Below the pieces are notes generated by a model. It worked only from the letters and a program-made list of their open reading frames with translations, had not been told where the DNA came from and did not search any database. This document shows, one piece after another, positions 50,119 through 58,193 of a DNA stretch of 64,000 nucleotides. Source of the stretch: CAYJAY01 sp964370715. GTDB taxonomy: Bacteria > Bacillota > Clostridia > Oscillospirales > Ruminococcaceae. How positions within the stretch are numbered: the stretch's first letter is position 1; each line of letters starts with the position of its first letter. The DNA is taken from NCBI GenBank assembly GCA_964370715.1, contig CAYJKJ010000007.1, positions 54,903-118,902 on the forward strand, in the 5' to 3' direction. The translations under genes and the position numbers were made by a program.

Positions 50119-50622
50119 TTGGATAGAATTGATGCTTCAACACTCGACCTTAAAGAAAAGGTTGTTGCTATAAACCGTGTTTCAAAAACCGTTAAGGGTG
50201 GACGTATCTTTAAGTTCGCCGCTCTCGTAGTAGTCGGAGACGGCAACGGAGTTGTCGGTTTTGGTCTCGGTAAAGCCGGCGAAGTGCCGGAAGCAATTCG
50301 CAAAGGAATTGAAGACGCAAGAAAAAATGTTATAAAAATATCGCTCAGAGGAACAACGATCCCACACGAAGTTGTTGGAAAATTCGGAGCAGGCAGAGTT
50401 CTTATGAAACCTGCGGCTCAAGGTACCGGCGTTATCGCCGGCGGCGCAGTTCGTGCGGTTGTTGAGGTTGCCGGAATTAAAGATATCAGAACGAAATCTT
50501 TACGTTCGAACAATCCTTGCAACGTTGTTTCGGCAACAATAGAAGGTCTTAAATCGCTTAGAACGCTTGAACAAGTTTCGGCTGTTCGCGGTAAAGACCC
50601 GAAAGAAATTATAGGCAAATAG
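50119..50622 (+). CDS. rpsE: 30S ribosomal protein S5
   Basis: 167 residues from a TTG preceded by GGGAGGTACGGGATT. Lies at the mRNA entry and affects decoding accuracy. RVSKTVKGGRIFKFAALVVV with GDGNGVVGFGLGKAGEVPEA after it, and PAAQGTGVIAGGAVRAVVEVAGI from about 98 (in part AAQGTGVIAGGAVRAVVE). Confidence 0.97.
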   Translation: MDRIDASTLDLKEKVVAINRVSKTVKGGRIFKFAALVVVGDGNGVVGFGLGKAGEVPEAIRKGIEDARKNVIKISLRGTTIPHEVVGKFGAGRVLMKPAAQGTGVIAGGAVRAVVEVAGIKDIRTKSLRSNNPCNVVSATIEGLKSLRTLEQVSAVRGKDPKEIIGK

Positions 50623-50635
50623 GAGGTCGCGAAAA

Positions 50636-51160
50636 ATGGCAGAGAAAAAAGAAACCGCAGTAGCTGCAGCAGCAGAAACAGCGGAAAAACCAAAAGCAGA
50701 GAAAAAAGCGGCCGCTAAGCCTGCGGCAACTAAGAAAGCCGCAACAGCAAAAACGGCTACTGAAAAGAAACCGGCAGCAAAGAAAACAACCGCTGCAAAA
50801 GCTGCTACAGAAGAAAAGAAACCCGCAGCGAAAAAAGCTGCAGCTAAACCTGCGGCAGAGAAAAAACCTGCGGCAGCAAAGAAAACTGCTGAAAAACCGG
50901 CAGCTGCTAAAGCTACGTCGGCAAAAACAGAAGAAAAAGCAGTTGCTGCTTCGACAAAGCCCTCGGCAAAAGCTGTGGTAAAATCAAATGGCATAACAAT
51001 TAAACTTGTTCGCAGTTTAGCAGGAAGAACTCAAGTTCAACTAGCAACTGCAATTTCACTTGGTCTTCGCAGAATCGGCGATGTTTCGATTCAGCCGGAC
51101 AACGCCGCTACCAACGGAAAGATCAAAAAGATCTCCCACATGGTAGAGGTTACAAGATAA
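50636..51160 (+). CDS. rpmD: 50S ribosomal protein L30 with a long Lys/Ala/Pro-rich N-terminal extension
   Basis: 174 residues, whereas L30 is normally about 60. The last 55 residues (from ITIKLVRSLAGRTQVQLATA, near 120) are a complete L30 domain. The first 117 or so consist almost only of Ala, Lys, Glu, Pro and Thr, in repeats such as EKKPAAKK, KAAAKPAAEKKPA and KKTAEKPAAAK, like the tails of histone H1 and of some bacterial nucleoid proteins. The frame is continuous, the ATG has GGAGG 11 bases upstream, and the gene lies in its normal place between rpsE and rplO. The tail should be disordered and could bind rRNA or DNA. Confidence 0.93.
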   Translation: MAEKKETAVAAAAETAEKPKAEKKAAAKPAATKKAATAKTATEKKPAAKKTTAAKAATEEKKPAAKKAAAKPAAEKKPAAAKKTAEKPAAAKATSAKTEEKAVAASTKPSAKAVVKSNGITIKLVRSLAGRTQVQLATAISLGLRRIGDVSIQPDNAATNGKIKKISHMVEVTR

Positions 51161-51178
51161 AGGTAGGAGGAAAATAAA

Positions 51179-51619
51179 ATGAAACTCCATGAACTTTCCC
51201 CCGCCGCCGGCGCTACTAAAAAAGCAAAGCGCAAAGGCCGCGGTGCGGGTTCCGGAAACGGCAAAACAGCCGGCTACGGACATAAAGGTCAGCTTGCCCG
51301 TTCGGGTCACAAGCCGGCATACTTTGAAGGCGGACAGTTGCCATTGGCACGTCGTTTGCCTAAACGCGGATTCAACAACATCTTCGCAACTGTTTATGCA
51401 GAAGTTAAGATCTCCGACTTAAACGAAAGATTTAAAGATGGTGCAACGGTTGATACGCAAGCTCTAATTGATACCGGCTTGATTAAAAAGACTTTGGACG
51501 GAGTTAAGGTGCTTGGAAACGGAGAGCTTGACAAAAAGCTTGTCGTTAAACTTGCGGCATTCACAGCATCCGCTAAAGAAAAGATCGAAAAAGCCGGAGG
51601 AACAGCGGAGGTAGTATAG
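51179..51619 (+). CDS. rplO: 50S ribosomal protein L15
   Basis: 146 residues; late assembly protein. MKLHELSPAAGATKKAKRKG, GRGAGSGNGKTAGYGHKGQL and FEGGQLPLARRLPKRGFNN are all present. AAGGTAGGAGG before the ATG. Confidence 0.98.
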   Translation: MKLHELSPAAGATKKAKRKGRGAGSGNGKTAGYGHKGQLARSGHKPAYFEGGQLPLARRLPKRGFNNIFATVYAEVKISDLNERFKDGATVDTQALIDTGLIKKTLDGVKVLGNGELDKKLVVKLAAFTASAKEKIEKAGGTAEVV

Positions 51620-51623
51620 ATTT

Positions 51624-52952
51624 ATGTTTCAGACATTCAGAAACGCCTGGAAGATAGATGATCTTAGAAAAAAGATTATATTCACCTTCATAGTTCTTTT
51701 GATATTCCGCCTTGGTGCGGCAATTCCCGTTCCTTTTATCGATGCCGATGCCCTAGCGGCAAGCTCGATAAACTCGGAAGGAACAATATTTGAATTCTTC
51801 AATCTTATGACGGGCGGAGCGTTCTCGATGGCAACATTGTTTGCGCTTTCGGTTCAACCCTACATCAACGCATCTATCATCGTTAACCTTCTTCAAGTTG
51901 TTATTCCAACGCTTGAAAGATGGTCGAAAGAGGGCGAAGAGGGAAGAAAGAAGATTTCAAAAGTCACAAGATATTCGTCGATTGGCCTTGCGGTTCTCTT
52001 GGCGATAACCTATTACGTTTTCCTTCGTAACCAAGGAGCAATAAGCTACACAACGGGCTTTGAAGGTTTCTTTGCAGGATTCGTTATCGTTATAACGCTT
52101 TCTGCTGGTGCTTGCTTGTTAATGTGGCTCGGCGAACAAATCGATGCAAAAGGTATCGGAAACGGTATATCGCTATTGATCTTCACCGGTATCATAGCAA
52201 GTTTAACAACGGCTATGGCACAGTTTGCTCAATATTTCCAAATGGCTCTCGGAACATATCAACCGTTCCCGGGCGTTACTCTTGAAGCAGAACCTTGGTA
52301 TTTTGCGGTTCTTCCGCTAGTTCTTCTGTTGTTTGGCGCTTCGTTCGTTATGATTATCATAATGCACAACGCTGAAAGAAGAATACCGGTTCAATACGCT
52401 AAAAGAGTTGTTGGCAGAAAGATGTATGGCGGTAACAACAGCCATATCCCCATCAAAGTAAACATGACAGGTGTTATTCCGGTTATCTTTGCTTCTGCTA
52501 TCCTCTCGGTTCCGGCAACAATCAGAGATCTGTTCCAACTAAACGAAGGTATGCTCGGAGCATTCCTTGGATGGTTTGCACCCGACAACTGGGGATACGC
52601 TATTCTTTATGCGGTTCTCATTATATTATTCAACTATTTCTATGTATCGGTTCAATACAATCCGGTGCAGATGGCAAACGATATGCGTAAAAATTCGGGC
52701 GGTATTCCGGGAATTAGACCGGGAGAACCCACCTCGAACTTCATCGCAAAAGTTATCAGCAAGATAACATTGATAGGGGCTTTCTTCCTAGTTTTGGTTG
52801 CAACTCTTCCTATCGTTATCACACAAGTTACAGGCATTAATATAGCTCTTGGCGGAACTTCCGTCTTGATTATCGTCGGTGTTGCTCTTGAAATTAACAA
52901 CACTCTCGAATCTTATATGTTGATGCGTCACCACAAAGGTTTCCTTGAATAA
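51624..52952 (+). CDS. secY: Protein translocase subunit SecY
   Basis: 442 residues, ten predicted membrane helices. The channel of the Sec translocon. KIIFTFIVLLIFRLGAAIPV begins helix 1; NASIIVNLLQVVIPTLERWS near 92 and the cytoplasmic loop RRIPVQYAKRVVGRKMYGGN near 252 are typical; GIRPGEPTSNFIAKVI near 370 is the loop used by SecA. Last 30S/50S-neighbouring gene of the spc part, followed by a 123-base gap. Confidence 0.98.
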   Translation: MFQTFRNAWKIDDLRKKIIFTFIVLLIFRLGAAIPVPFIDADALAASSINSEGTIFEFFNLMTGGAFSMATLFALSVQPYINASIIVNLLQVVIPTLERWSKEGEEGRKKISKVTRYSSIGLAVLLAITYYVFLRNQGAISYTTGFEGFFAGFVIVITLSAGACLLMWLGEQIDAKGIGNGISLLIFTGIIASLTTAMAQFAQYFQMALGTYQPFPGVTLEAEPWYFAVLPLVLLLFGASFVMIIIMHNAERRIPVQYAKRVVGRKMYGGNNSHIPIKVNMTGVIPVIFASAILSVPATIRDLFQLNEGMLGAFLGWFAPDNWGYAILYAVLIILFNYFYVSVQYNPVQMANDMRKNSGGIPGIRPGEPTSNFIAKVISKITLIGAFFLVLVATLPIVITQVTGINIALGGTSVLIIVGVALEINNTLESYMLMRHHKGFLE

Positions 52953-53075
52953 AACATGAAACGTTGTTTTCATGCGGAAAATATGAGCTTTTAGTTTTAA
53001 AGTTTCGGAAAAGGACAGACCGCTCATATTTACGGATTTGATAATTAATCAAGGATAAAAGGACAGTTTAGAGTT
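52953..53075 (+). other. Spacer between secY and adk
   Basis: Contains CATGAAA/TTTCATG (about 52955-52972) and AATATGAGC/GCTCATATT (about 52979-53034) inverted repeats. No T run and no convincing promoter; probably a structured internal region of the same transcript. Confidence 0.4.
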
Positions 53076-53708
53076 ATGAAAATCATATTGCTCGGATCTC
53101 CGGGTGCCGGAAAAGGAACGCAAGCTGAAATCATAAGCGAACGTCTCTCGGTTCCGATTATAAGCACCGGAAACATTATGCGCGAAGAGATCAAAAACAA
53201 AACCGAGCTTGGAACTTTAGCAAAAAGTTTTATAGATGAAGGTAATCTCGTTCCTGATGAAGTTATCATCGGAATCGTTAACAATCGCCTTAACATGAGC
53301 GACTGTGTTGATGGATTTATCCTAGACGGCGTTCCACGCACAGTAGCTCAGGCTAAAGCCCTTGATGAAATGGGCATAGTGTTTGACAGGGTTATCTGCA
53401 TCGAAGTTCCGGACTCAGAGATATTGGTTCGAATGACCGGCAGAAGGGTTTGCCCCGACTGCGGAAACAGCTATCACATCGAATACAAGCCGACAAAGCT
53501 TGAGGGTATCTGCGACAGATGCAATGCAAACGTTGCGGTTCGAGATGATGATAAAGAACAAACGGTTAAAGAACGACTTCGTGTATACCATGAGCTAACC
53601 GAACCGCTCAAGGACCATTACAAAAAACTTGGAAAGCTTAAGATGGTAGATGGTGTTGGGGAAATCTCCGACATCACAAGAAAAGTTTTCCTTGCTATCG
53701 AAGGTTAA
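53076..53708 (+). CDS. adk: Adenylate kinase, zinc-lid type
   Basis: Balances ATP, ADP and AMP. 210 residues: P-loop LLGSPGAGKGTQAEII, the AMP-binding STGNIMREEIKNKTELG region, FILDGVPRTVAQA (usual FPR Arg context), and a long lid with four cysteines, CPDCGNSYH and CDRCN near 128-151, which bind zinc as in Gram-positive enzymes. Confidence 0.97.
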   Translation: MKIILLGSPGAGKGTQAEIISERLSVPIISTGNIMREEIKNKTELGTLAKSFIDEGNLVPDEVIIGIVNNRLNMSDCVDGFILDGVPRTVAQAKALDEMGIVFDRVICIEVPDSEILVRMTGRRVCPDCGNSYHIEYKPTKLEGICDRCNANVAVRDDDKEQTVKERLRVYHELTEPLKDHYKKLGKLKMVDGVGEISDITRKVFLAIEG

Positions 53709-53716
53709 ATAAACTT

Positions 53717-54478
53717 ATGATAGTTTTAAAAACGGCAGCCCAAATTGATTTAATGAAACAAGCTGGGAAGATATCTGCCGGAGCATTAATCGTCGCAAAA
53801 GATCATCTGAAGATAGGCGCTTCCACCGCCGAGATTGATAAGGTGATCTGCGAATATATTAAGTCGAATGGTGCTGAACCCTCGTTTCTGGGCTACAACG
53901 GTTTTCCGAATGCCTCTTGTATTTCAATAAACAATGAGGTTATCCACGGAATTCCAAGCAAAAAAAGAAGGCTAAAGGATGGGGATATCGTCAGCATCGA
54001 TGTGGGTGCGAAATATCGCGGCTATCACGGCGACAACGCGGCAACCTTTATGGTGGGCAACGTGAGCGACACTGCAAGAAAACTTGTCGAAGTTACACGT
54101 TTAAGCCTTGAGAGGGCTGTTGCCGCCGCGGTAAAGGGTAATAGACTGGGCGACGTTGGTTTTGCAGTGCAATCCTGCGTCGAACAAAACGGTTTTTCAG
54201 TAGTTCGCAACTACATCGGACACGGTCTTGGGACAAAGCTCCACGAGGCTCCCGAAGTTCCAAACTATGGCAAGCAAGGACACGGAACAAGGCTTGTTCC
54301 GGGAATGACTATTGCTATAGAACCAATGGTTAACGCAGGTGGTTTCGAGGTTGATGTTCTCGATGACGACTGGACCGTCGTGACAAGCGATAACAGCTTG
54401 TCGGCACACTTTGAGTTTTCGATAGCGATAACCGAACATGAGCCGATAATATTGACGCCATGGCAGGAGACGTTATGA
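53717..54478 (+). CDS. map: Methionine aminopeptidase, type I
   Basis: Removes the N-terminal Met. 253 residues; metal ligands are in SIDVGAKYRGYHGDNAATF (two Asp, near 94-107), GHGLGTKLHEAPEVPNYG (His near 170), AIEPMVNAGG (Glu near 203) and the final EFSIAITEHEP (Glu near 235). The stop overlaps the next start as ATGA. Confidence 0.97.
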   Translation: MIVLKTAAQIDLMKQAGKISAGALIVAKDHLKIGASTAEIDKVICEYIKSNGAEPSFLGYNGFPNASCISINNEVIHGIPSKKRRLKDGDIVSIDVGAKYRGYHGDNAATFMVGNVSDTARKLVEVTRLSLERAVAAAVKGNRLGDVGFAVQSCVEQNGFSVVRNYIGHGLGTKLHEAPEVPNYGKQGHGTRLVPGMTIAIEPMVNAGGFEVDVLDDDWTVVTSDNSLSAHFEFSIAITEHEPIILTPWQETL

Positions 54479-54726
54479 CAGAACAAAAAATTGGGATGAT
54501 GGTTTTTTCTAAAGCGGGACACGACAAAGGGCGCTACTACGTAATAGTTAAACTAGACGGAGATTTCGCATACATTGCGGATGGCGCTTTAAGGAAGATT
54601 GACAACCCTAAGAAAAAGAAGTTTATGCATTTAAGCTTCACAAAAACCGTGTTTTCACCACAAGATTTAGAAACCGACACAAAACTCAGAAAAGCGATTA
54701 AAAATCGTTTTTCGCAAGCTAACTAA
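54475..54726 (+). CDS. KOW-domain RNA-binding protein (L14e-like)
   Basis: 83 residues from the ATG that overlaps the map stop; GGCAGGAGACG is the Shine-Dalgarno. IGMMVFSKAGHDKGRYYVIVKL is a KOW-type beta-barrel start (residues 6-27), followed by the basic KIDNPKKKKFMHLSF strand. A gene of this kind occupies the map-infA gap in many Firmicutes. It is thought to bind rRNA, but its role is not established. Confidence 0.85.
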   Translation: MTEQKIGMMVFSKAGHDKGRYYVIVKLDGDFAYIADGALRKIDNPKKKKFMHLSFTKTVFSPQDLETDTKLRKAIKNRFSQAN

Positions 54727-54740
54727 AGGAGAACTGAAAC

Positions 54741-54959
54741 TTGTCTAAGGATGATGTTTTAGAAGTTGAAGGCATCGTTAAAGAAGTTTTACCAAACGCT
54801 TCGTTTTTGGTTGAACTTGAAAACGGTCACAAGATCATGGCACATATATCCGGAAAACTTCGCATGAATTTTATCCGTATACTCGCCGGCGATAAAGTGA
54901 CAGTTGAGATGTCTCCGTATGACCTAACAAAAGGTCGAATCACATGGCGTTCAAAGTAG
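54741..54959 (+). CDS. infA: Translation initiation factor IF-1
   Basis: 72 residues from a TTG preceded by AAAGGAGAA. An OB-fold that blocks the A site during initiation. LEVEGIVKEVLPNASFLVEL, NGHKIMAHISGKLRMNFIRI and LTKGRITWRSK cover the whole family domain. Confidence 0.98.
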   Translation: MSKDDVLEVEGIVKEVLPNASFLVELENGHKIMAHISGKLRMNFIRILAGDKVTVEMSPYDLTKGRITWRSK

Positions 54960-54993
54960 CGCTAATAGTTTAAGCATTTCTGGAGGTAACAAT

Positions 54994-55107
54994 ATGAAGG
55001 TAAGGCCTTCCGTTAAACCTATCTGTGAAAAATGCAAAATAATCAAAAGACACGGACGTGTTATGGTTATCTGCATTAACCCAAAACATAAACAGCGCCA
55101 AGGTTAG
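54994..55107 (+). CDS. rpmJ: 50S ribosomal protein L36, zinc type
   Basis: 37 codons, with GGAGGTAACAAT before the ATG. MKVRPSVKPICEKCKIIKRH then VICINPKHKQRQG; zinc ligands Cys11, Cys14, Cys27 and His32 are all present. Lies between infA and rpsM as usual. Confidence 0.97.
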   Translation: MKVRPSVKPICEKCKIIKRHGRVMVICINPKHKQRQG

Positions 55108-55137
55108 GCGCATAACATTTACCGGAGGTAATATTTA

Positions 55138-55506
55138 ATGGCGCGTATAGCTGGTGTAGACCTGCCTAAAGAAAAGCGGGTCGAAGTTGGATTGACCTAC
55201 ATATTCGGTGTGGGCATCAACGCTTCTAGGAAAGTCCTCAGCGAAACTAAAGTTAATCCCGACATAAGGGTCAAAGATTTGTCTGACGACGACGTCGCAA
55301 AAATCCGCGAATATATCGACAAAAACCTAACTGTTGAAGGAGATCTTCGCAGAGATACAGCTCTTAACATTAAGAGGCTTATCGAAATAGGTTGCTATCG
55401 TGGTATTCGCCACCGCAAAGGACTTCCCGTCCGCGGACAAAAATCTAAAACAAACGCAAGAACTCGCAAAGGTCCTAAGAGAACTATTGCGAACAAGAAA
55501 AAATAG
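55138..55506 (+). CDS. rpsM: 30S ribosomal protein S13
   Basis: 122 residues. Head protein that bridges to L5. ARIAGVDLPKEKRVEVGLTY at the start, GCYRGIRHRKGLPVRGQKSK near 84 and the basic TNARTRKGPKRTIANKKK tail. Confidence 0.98.
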   Translation: MARIAGVDLPKEKRVEVGLTYIFGVGINASRKVLSETKVNPDIRVKDLSDDDVAKIREYIDKNLTVEGDLRRDTALNIKRLIEIGCYRGIRHRKGLPVRGQKSKTNARTRKGPKRTIANKKK

Positions 55507-55521
55507 GAGGAAAACCGCTTA

Positions 55522-55929
55522 ATGGCAGCAGCAAAAGGTAAAAGAGCTTCATCGGGTACACGTAAGCGCCGCGAGAAAAAGAATATCGCAAGCGGTGCTG
55601 CTCATATCCAATCGACGTTCAATAATACAATTGTAACAATAACCGACGTAGCGGGAAATGCTATTTCTTGGTCATCCTCCGGAGCATTGGGCTTTAGAGG
55701 TTCAAGAAGATCAACTCCATATGCAGCGCAACAAGCAGCGGAAAGCGCAGCTAAAGCTGCTATGGAACATGGCATGAAAACCGTTGAGGTTTATGTCAAA
55801 GGTCCGGGTAGCGGACGTGAAGCCGCTATTCGTGCTCTACAGGCAGCAGGTCTTGATGTAAGTATGATCAAAGACGTGACACCTGTTCCACACAACGGAT
55901 GCCGCCCGCCGAAAAGAAGGCGCATATAA
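55522..55929 (+). CDS. rpsK: 30S ribosomal protein S11
   Basis: 135 residues. Part of the mRNA exit channel. AHIQSTFNNTIVTITDVAGN near 26 and VTPVPHNGCRPPKRRRI at the end. The first 20 residues are basic and Lys/Arg/Ser-rich, slightly longer than usual. Confidence 0.98.
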   Translation: MAAAKGKRASSGTRKRREKKNIASGAAHIQSTFNNTIVTITDVAGNAISWSSSGALGFRGSRRSTPYAAQQAAESAAKAAMEHGMKTVEVYVKGPGSGREAAIRALQAAGLDVSMIKDVTPVPHNGCRPPKRRRI

Positions 55930-55948
55930 CAAAAGGAGGATAAACCTA

Positions 55949-56569
55949 ATGGCAAGATATACAGGTGCTGTGTGCAGGTTCTGCCGCAGAGAGGGTGAAA
56001 AACTCTTTTTAAAGGGCGACCGTTGTTATTCCGATAAATGTGCGTTCGCACGCAGAAGCTATGGTCCGGGTCAACATGGACAAGGACGTAAGAAAGTTTC
56101 GGAATATGGTACTCAGCTTCGCATGAAACAAAAAGCAAAAAGATATTATGGTGTTCTCGAAAGCCAATTCGCAAAATACTTTGAAATGGCTGAACGTCAA
56201 AAAGGTATGGCCGGTGAAAACCTACTTCAAATCCTTGAAAGCAGACTTGATAACTTTGTTTATCGTTCGGGTTTTGCAAATTCGAGAAAAGAAGCTAGAC
56301 AACTTGTTCTTCATCGCCACTTCACAGTCAACGGAAAAGTCGTTAACATTCCGTCATATCTCTTAAATGAGGGCGACAAAGTTGCGGTTAAATCGACTGA
56401 TTGTGATAAAATTAAGGATGCCATCGAGGCAAATTCGTCACGCCCGACACCTGTTTGGGTTGATGTAGACAGCAAAAACATGACGGCTTCGGTTATCCAT
56501 CTACCCGAGCGTTCCGAAATCGACTTTAATGTTGAAGAACACTTCATCGTTGAGTTGTATTCAAAATAA
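55949..56569 (+). CDS. rpsD: 30S ribosomal protein S4
   Basis: 206 residues. First 16S binder for the body. It has the zinc-containing N-terminus CRFCRREGEKLFLKGDRCYSDKC (cysteines at about 9, 12, 26 and 31), RRSYGPGQHGQGRKKVSEYG and the S4 RNA-binding domain EARQLVLHRHFTVNGKVVNI near 113. In B. subtilis S4 represses its own gene. Confidence 0.98.
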   Translation: MARYTGAVCRFCRREGEKLFLKGDRCYSDKCAFARRSYGPGQHGQGRKKVSEYGTQLRMKQKAKRYYGVLESQFAKYFEMAERQKGMAGENLLQILESRLDNFVYRSGFANSRKEARQLVLHRHFTVNGKVVNIPSYLLNEGDKVAVKSTDCDKIKDAIEANSSRPTPVWVDVDSKNMTASVIHLPERSEIDFNVEEHFIVELYSK

Positions 56570-56639
56570 AATTTGAACTAATAGCAATATTGGGAATGCA
56601 CACAAACGACGATTATTTCGTCGCATGGAGGGTTTATAT

Positions 56640-57602
56640 ATGATGATAGAAATAGAAAAGCCCCGAATTGATACAGTTGAATTGTCGGAAGACGAATCAT
56701 ACGGTAAATTTGTGGTTGAACCGCTTGAAAGAGGGTTTGGAACGACGCTTGGAAACGGCCTTCGCCGTGTTCTTCTTTCATCGCTACCCGGCGTTGCCGC
56801 AGTATCGATAAAGATAGACGGTGTAATGCATGAGTTTTCAACAATAAGCGGAGTTAAAGAAGATGTTACGGAGATCGTGTTAAACGTCAAAGGCATAACA
56901 GCAAAACTCCATGGTCAAGGCCCAAAAACCGTTTACATTGAAGCGGAGGGCGAATGTGTAGTGACAGCAGGCGACATCAAAGCCGACGCAGATTTCGAGG
57001 TTTTAAACCCCGATTGGCATATCGCAACGATAGGTGGCGGCGGAAGGCTTGTGATGGAACTCACGTTTGACCAAGGCAGAGGTTATTCGCCGGCAGACAA
57101 AAACAAACAAAGCGGAGTGTCGGGTAACTATATCGGAATTATTCCGGTAGACAGTATCTACACCCCTGTGCTTAAAGTTAACTACACAGTTGAAAACACT
57201 CGTGTAGGGCAGATAACAGACTTTGATAAACTAACACTTGAAATCCAAACAGACAAAACTCTTTCAGCAAAAGAAGCGGTTTCTATGGGTGCAAAGGTTT
57301 TAACCGAGCATCTCAACCTTTTCAGAAATCTTTCTGAAAACGTTCCGGACACCGAGGTTTTGGTTGAAAAGAGCGAGAAAAACAAAGAACACGTTCTTGA
57401 AATGGCAATTGAAGAACTCGACCTTTCGGTTAGAAGTTTCAACTGCTTGAAGAGAGCGGGGATTAACACCGTTGAAGATCTGACCAACAAAACGGAAGAA
57501 GATATGATGAAGGTCAGAAATTTAGGTTTGAAATCTTTGGAAGAGGTTATTCAAAAGCTTGAATCACTCGGCTTTAGCCTCTCGTCAAGTGACGATAACT
57601 AA
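56640..57602 (+). CDS. rpoA: RNA polymerase subunit alpha
   Basis: 320 residues from ATG 56640, 8 bases after GGAGG. The N-domain, for dimerisation and assembly, has GKFVVEPLERGFGTTLGNGL and RRVLLSSLPGVAAVSIKIDG; the C-domain (from about 245), for promoter and activator contacts, has LDLSVRSFNCLKRAGINTVE and VRNLGLKSLEEVIQKL. Confidence 0.98.
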   Translation: MMIEIEKPRIDTVELSEDESYGKFVVEPLERGFGTTLGNGLRRVLLSSLPGVAAVSIKIDGVMHEFSTISGVKEDVTEIVLNVKGITAKLHGQGPKTVYIEAEGECVVTAGDIKADADFEVLNPDWHIATIGGGGRLVMELTFDQGRGYSPADKNKQSGVSGNYIGIIPVDSIYTPVLKVNYTVENTRVGQITDFDKLTLEIQTDKTLSAKEAVSMGAKVLTEHLNLFRNLSENVPDTEVLVEKSEKNKEHVLEMAIEELDLSVRSFNCLKRAGINTVEDLTNKTEEDMMKVRNLGLKSLEEVIQKLESLGFSLSSSDDN

Positions 57603-57630
57603 ACACTAATCCAGTAAGGAGAAGAGAACG

Positions 57631-57972
57631 ATGGCAGGCACAAGAAAACTCGGCAAAACGAGCGATCATCGCAGAGCGATGCTTCGCGCTATGGTTACGT
57701 TTCTTATCGATAACGGTAAGATCGAAACAACCGTGACAAGAGCTAAAGAAGTTCGTTCGGTAGCTGAAAAAATGATAACTCTCGGAAAATCCAACGAGTT
57801 GCACGCCAAGAGACAGGTGTTCTCATACATCACAAAAGAAGATGTTGCGAAAAAGCTTATTGATGAAGTAGCTCCCGGATACATGGACAGACAAGGCGGT
57901 TACACTCGCATTGTAAAAATTGGTCCTCGCCGCGGAGACGCAGCCGAAATGGCAATCATCGAGCTTGTTTAA
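57631..57972 (+). CDS. rplQ: 50S ribosomal protein L17
   Basis: 113 residues. RKLGKTSDHRRAMLRAMVTF at the start and RQGGYTRIVKIGPRRGDAAEMAIIEL at the end (in part GGYTRIVKIGPRRGDAAEMA). AAGGAGAAGA before the ATG. Last gene of the cluster; the ECF transporter and truA genes that often follow are absent. Confidence 0.98.
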   Translation: MAGTRKLGKTSDHRRAMLRAMVTFLIDNGKIETTVTRAKEVRSVAEKMITLGKSNELHAKRQVFSYITKEDVAKKLIDEVAPGYMDRQGGYTRIVKIGPRRGDAAEMAIIELV

Positions 57973-58030
57973 TCGATATTAATCGATTAGACCGCAAGCT
58001 TTGAATAGTCTCTTGCAGATATAACAATTT

Positions 58031-58065
58031 AAAACCCCACAGGACCGATTCCTGTGGGGTTTTTG
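58031..58065 (+). terminator. Terminator of the S10-spc-alpha operon
   Basis: AAAACCCCACAGGA pairs with TCCTGTGGGGTTTT around a short loop, followed by T to 58065. Confidence 0.95.
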
Positions 58066-58193
58066 TTGCGCTAAAGCTTAGAGAAATTAAAACAAATTAA
58101 CAATATTTAGCCAAACCACTACCACTTAATATATTTTTATGGTAGTATAAAAACAGAAACTGTATTAATTTAGAAGGAAGCGGTTAATAAGCA

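Noticed and set aside
50636..50995. The L30 tail as an assembly or frameshift artefact
   Set aside because: The frame is open and continuous, the start signal is good and the tail composition is consistent throughout.
52953..53075. A tRNA or SRP RNA gene between secY and adk
   Set aside because: Only two imperfect inverted repeats; no cloverleaf, T-loop or SRP tetraloop motif.
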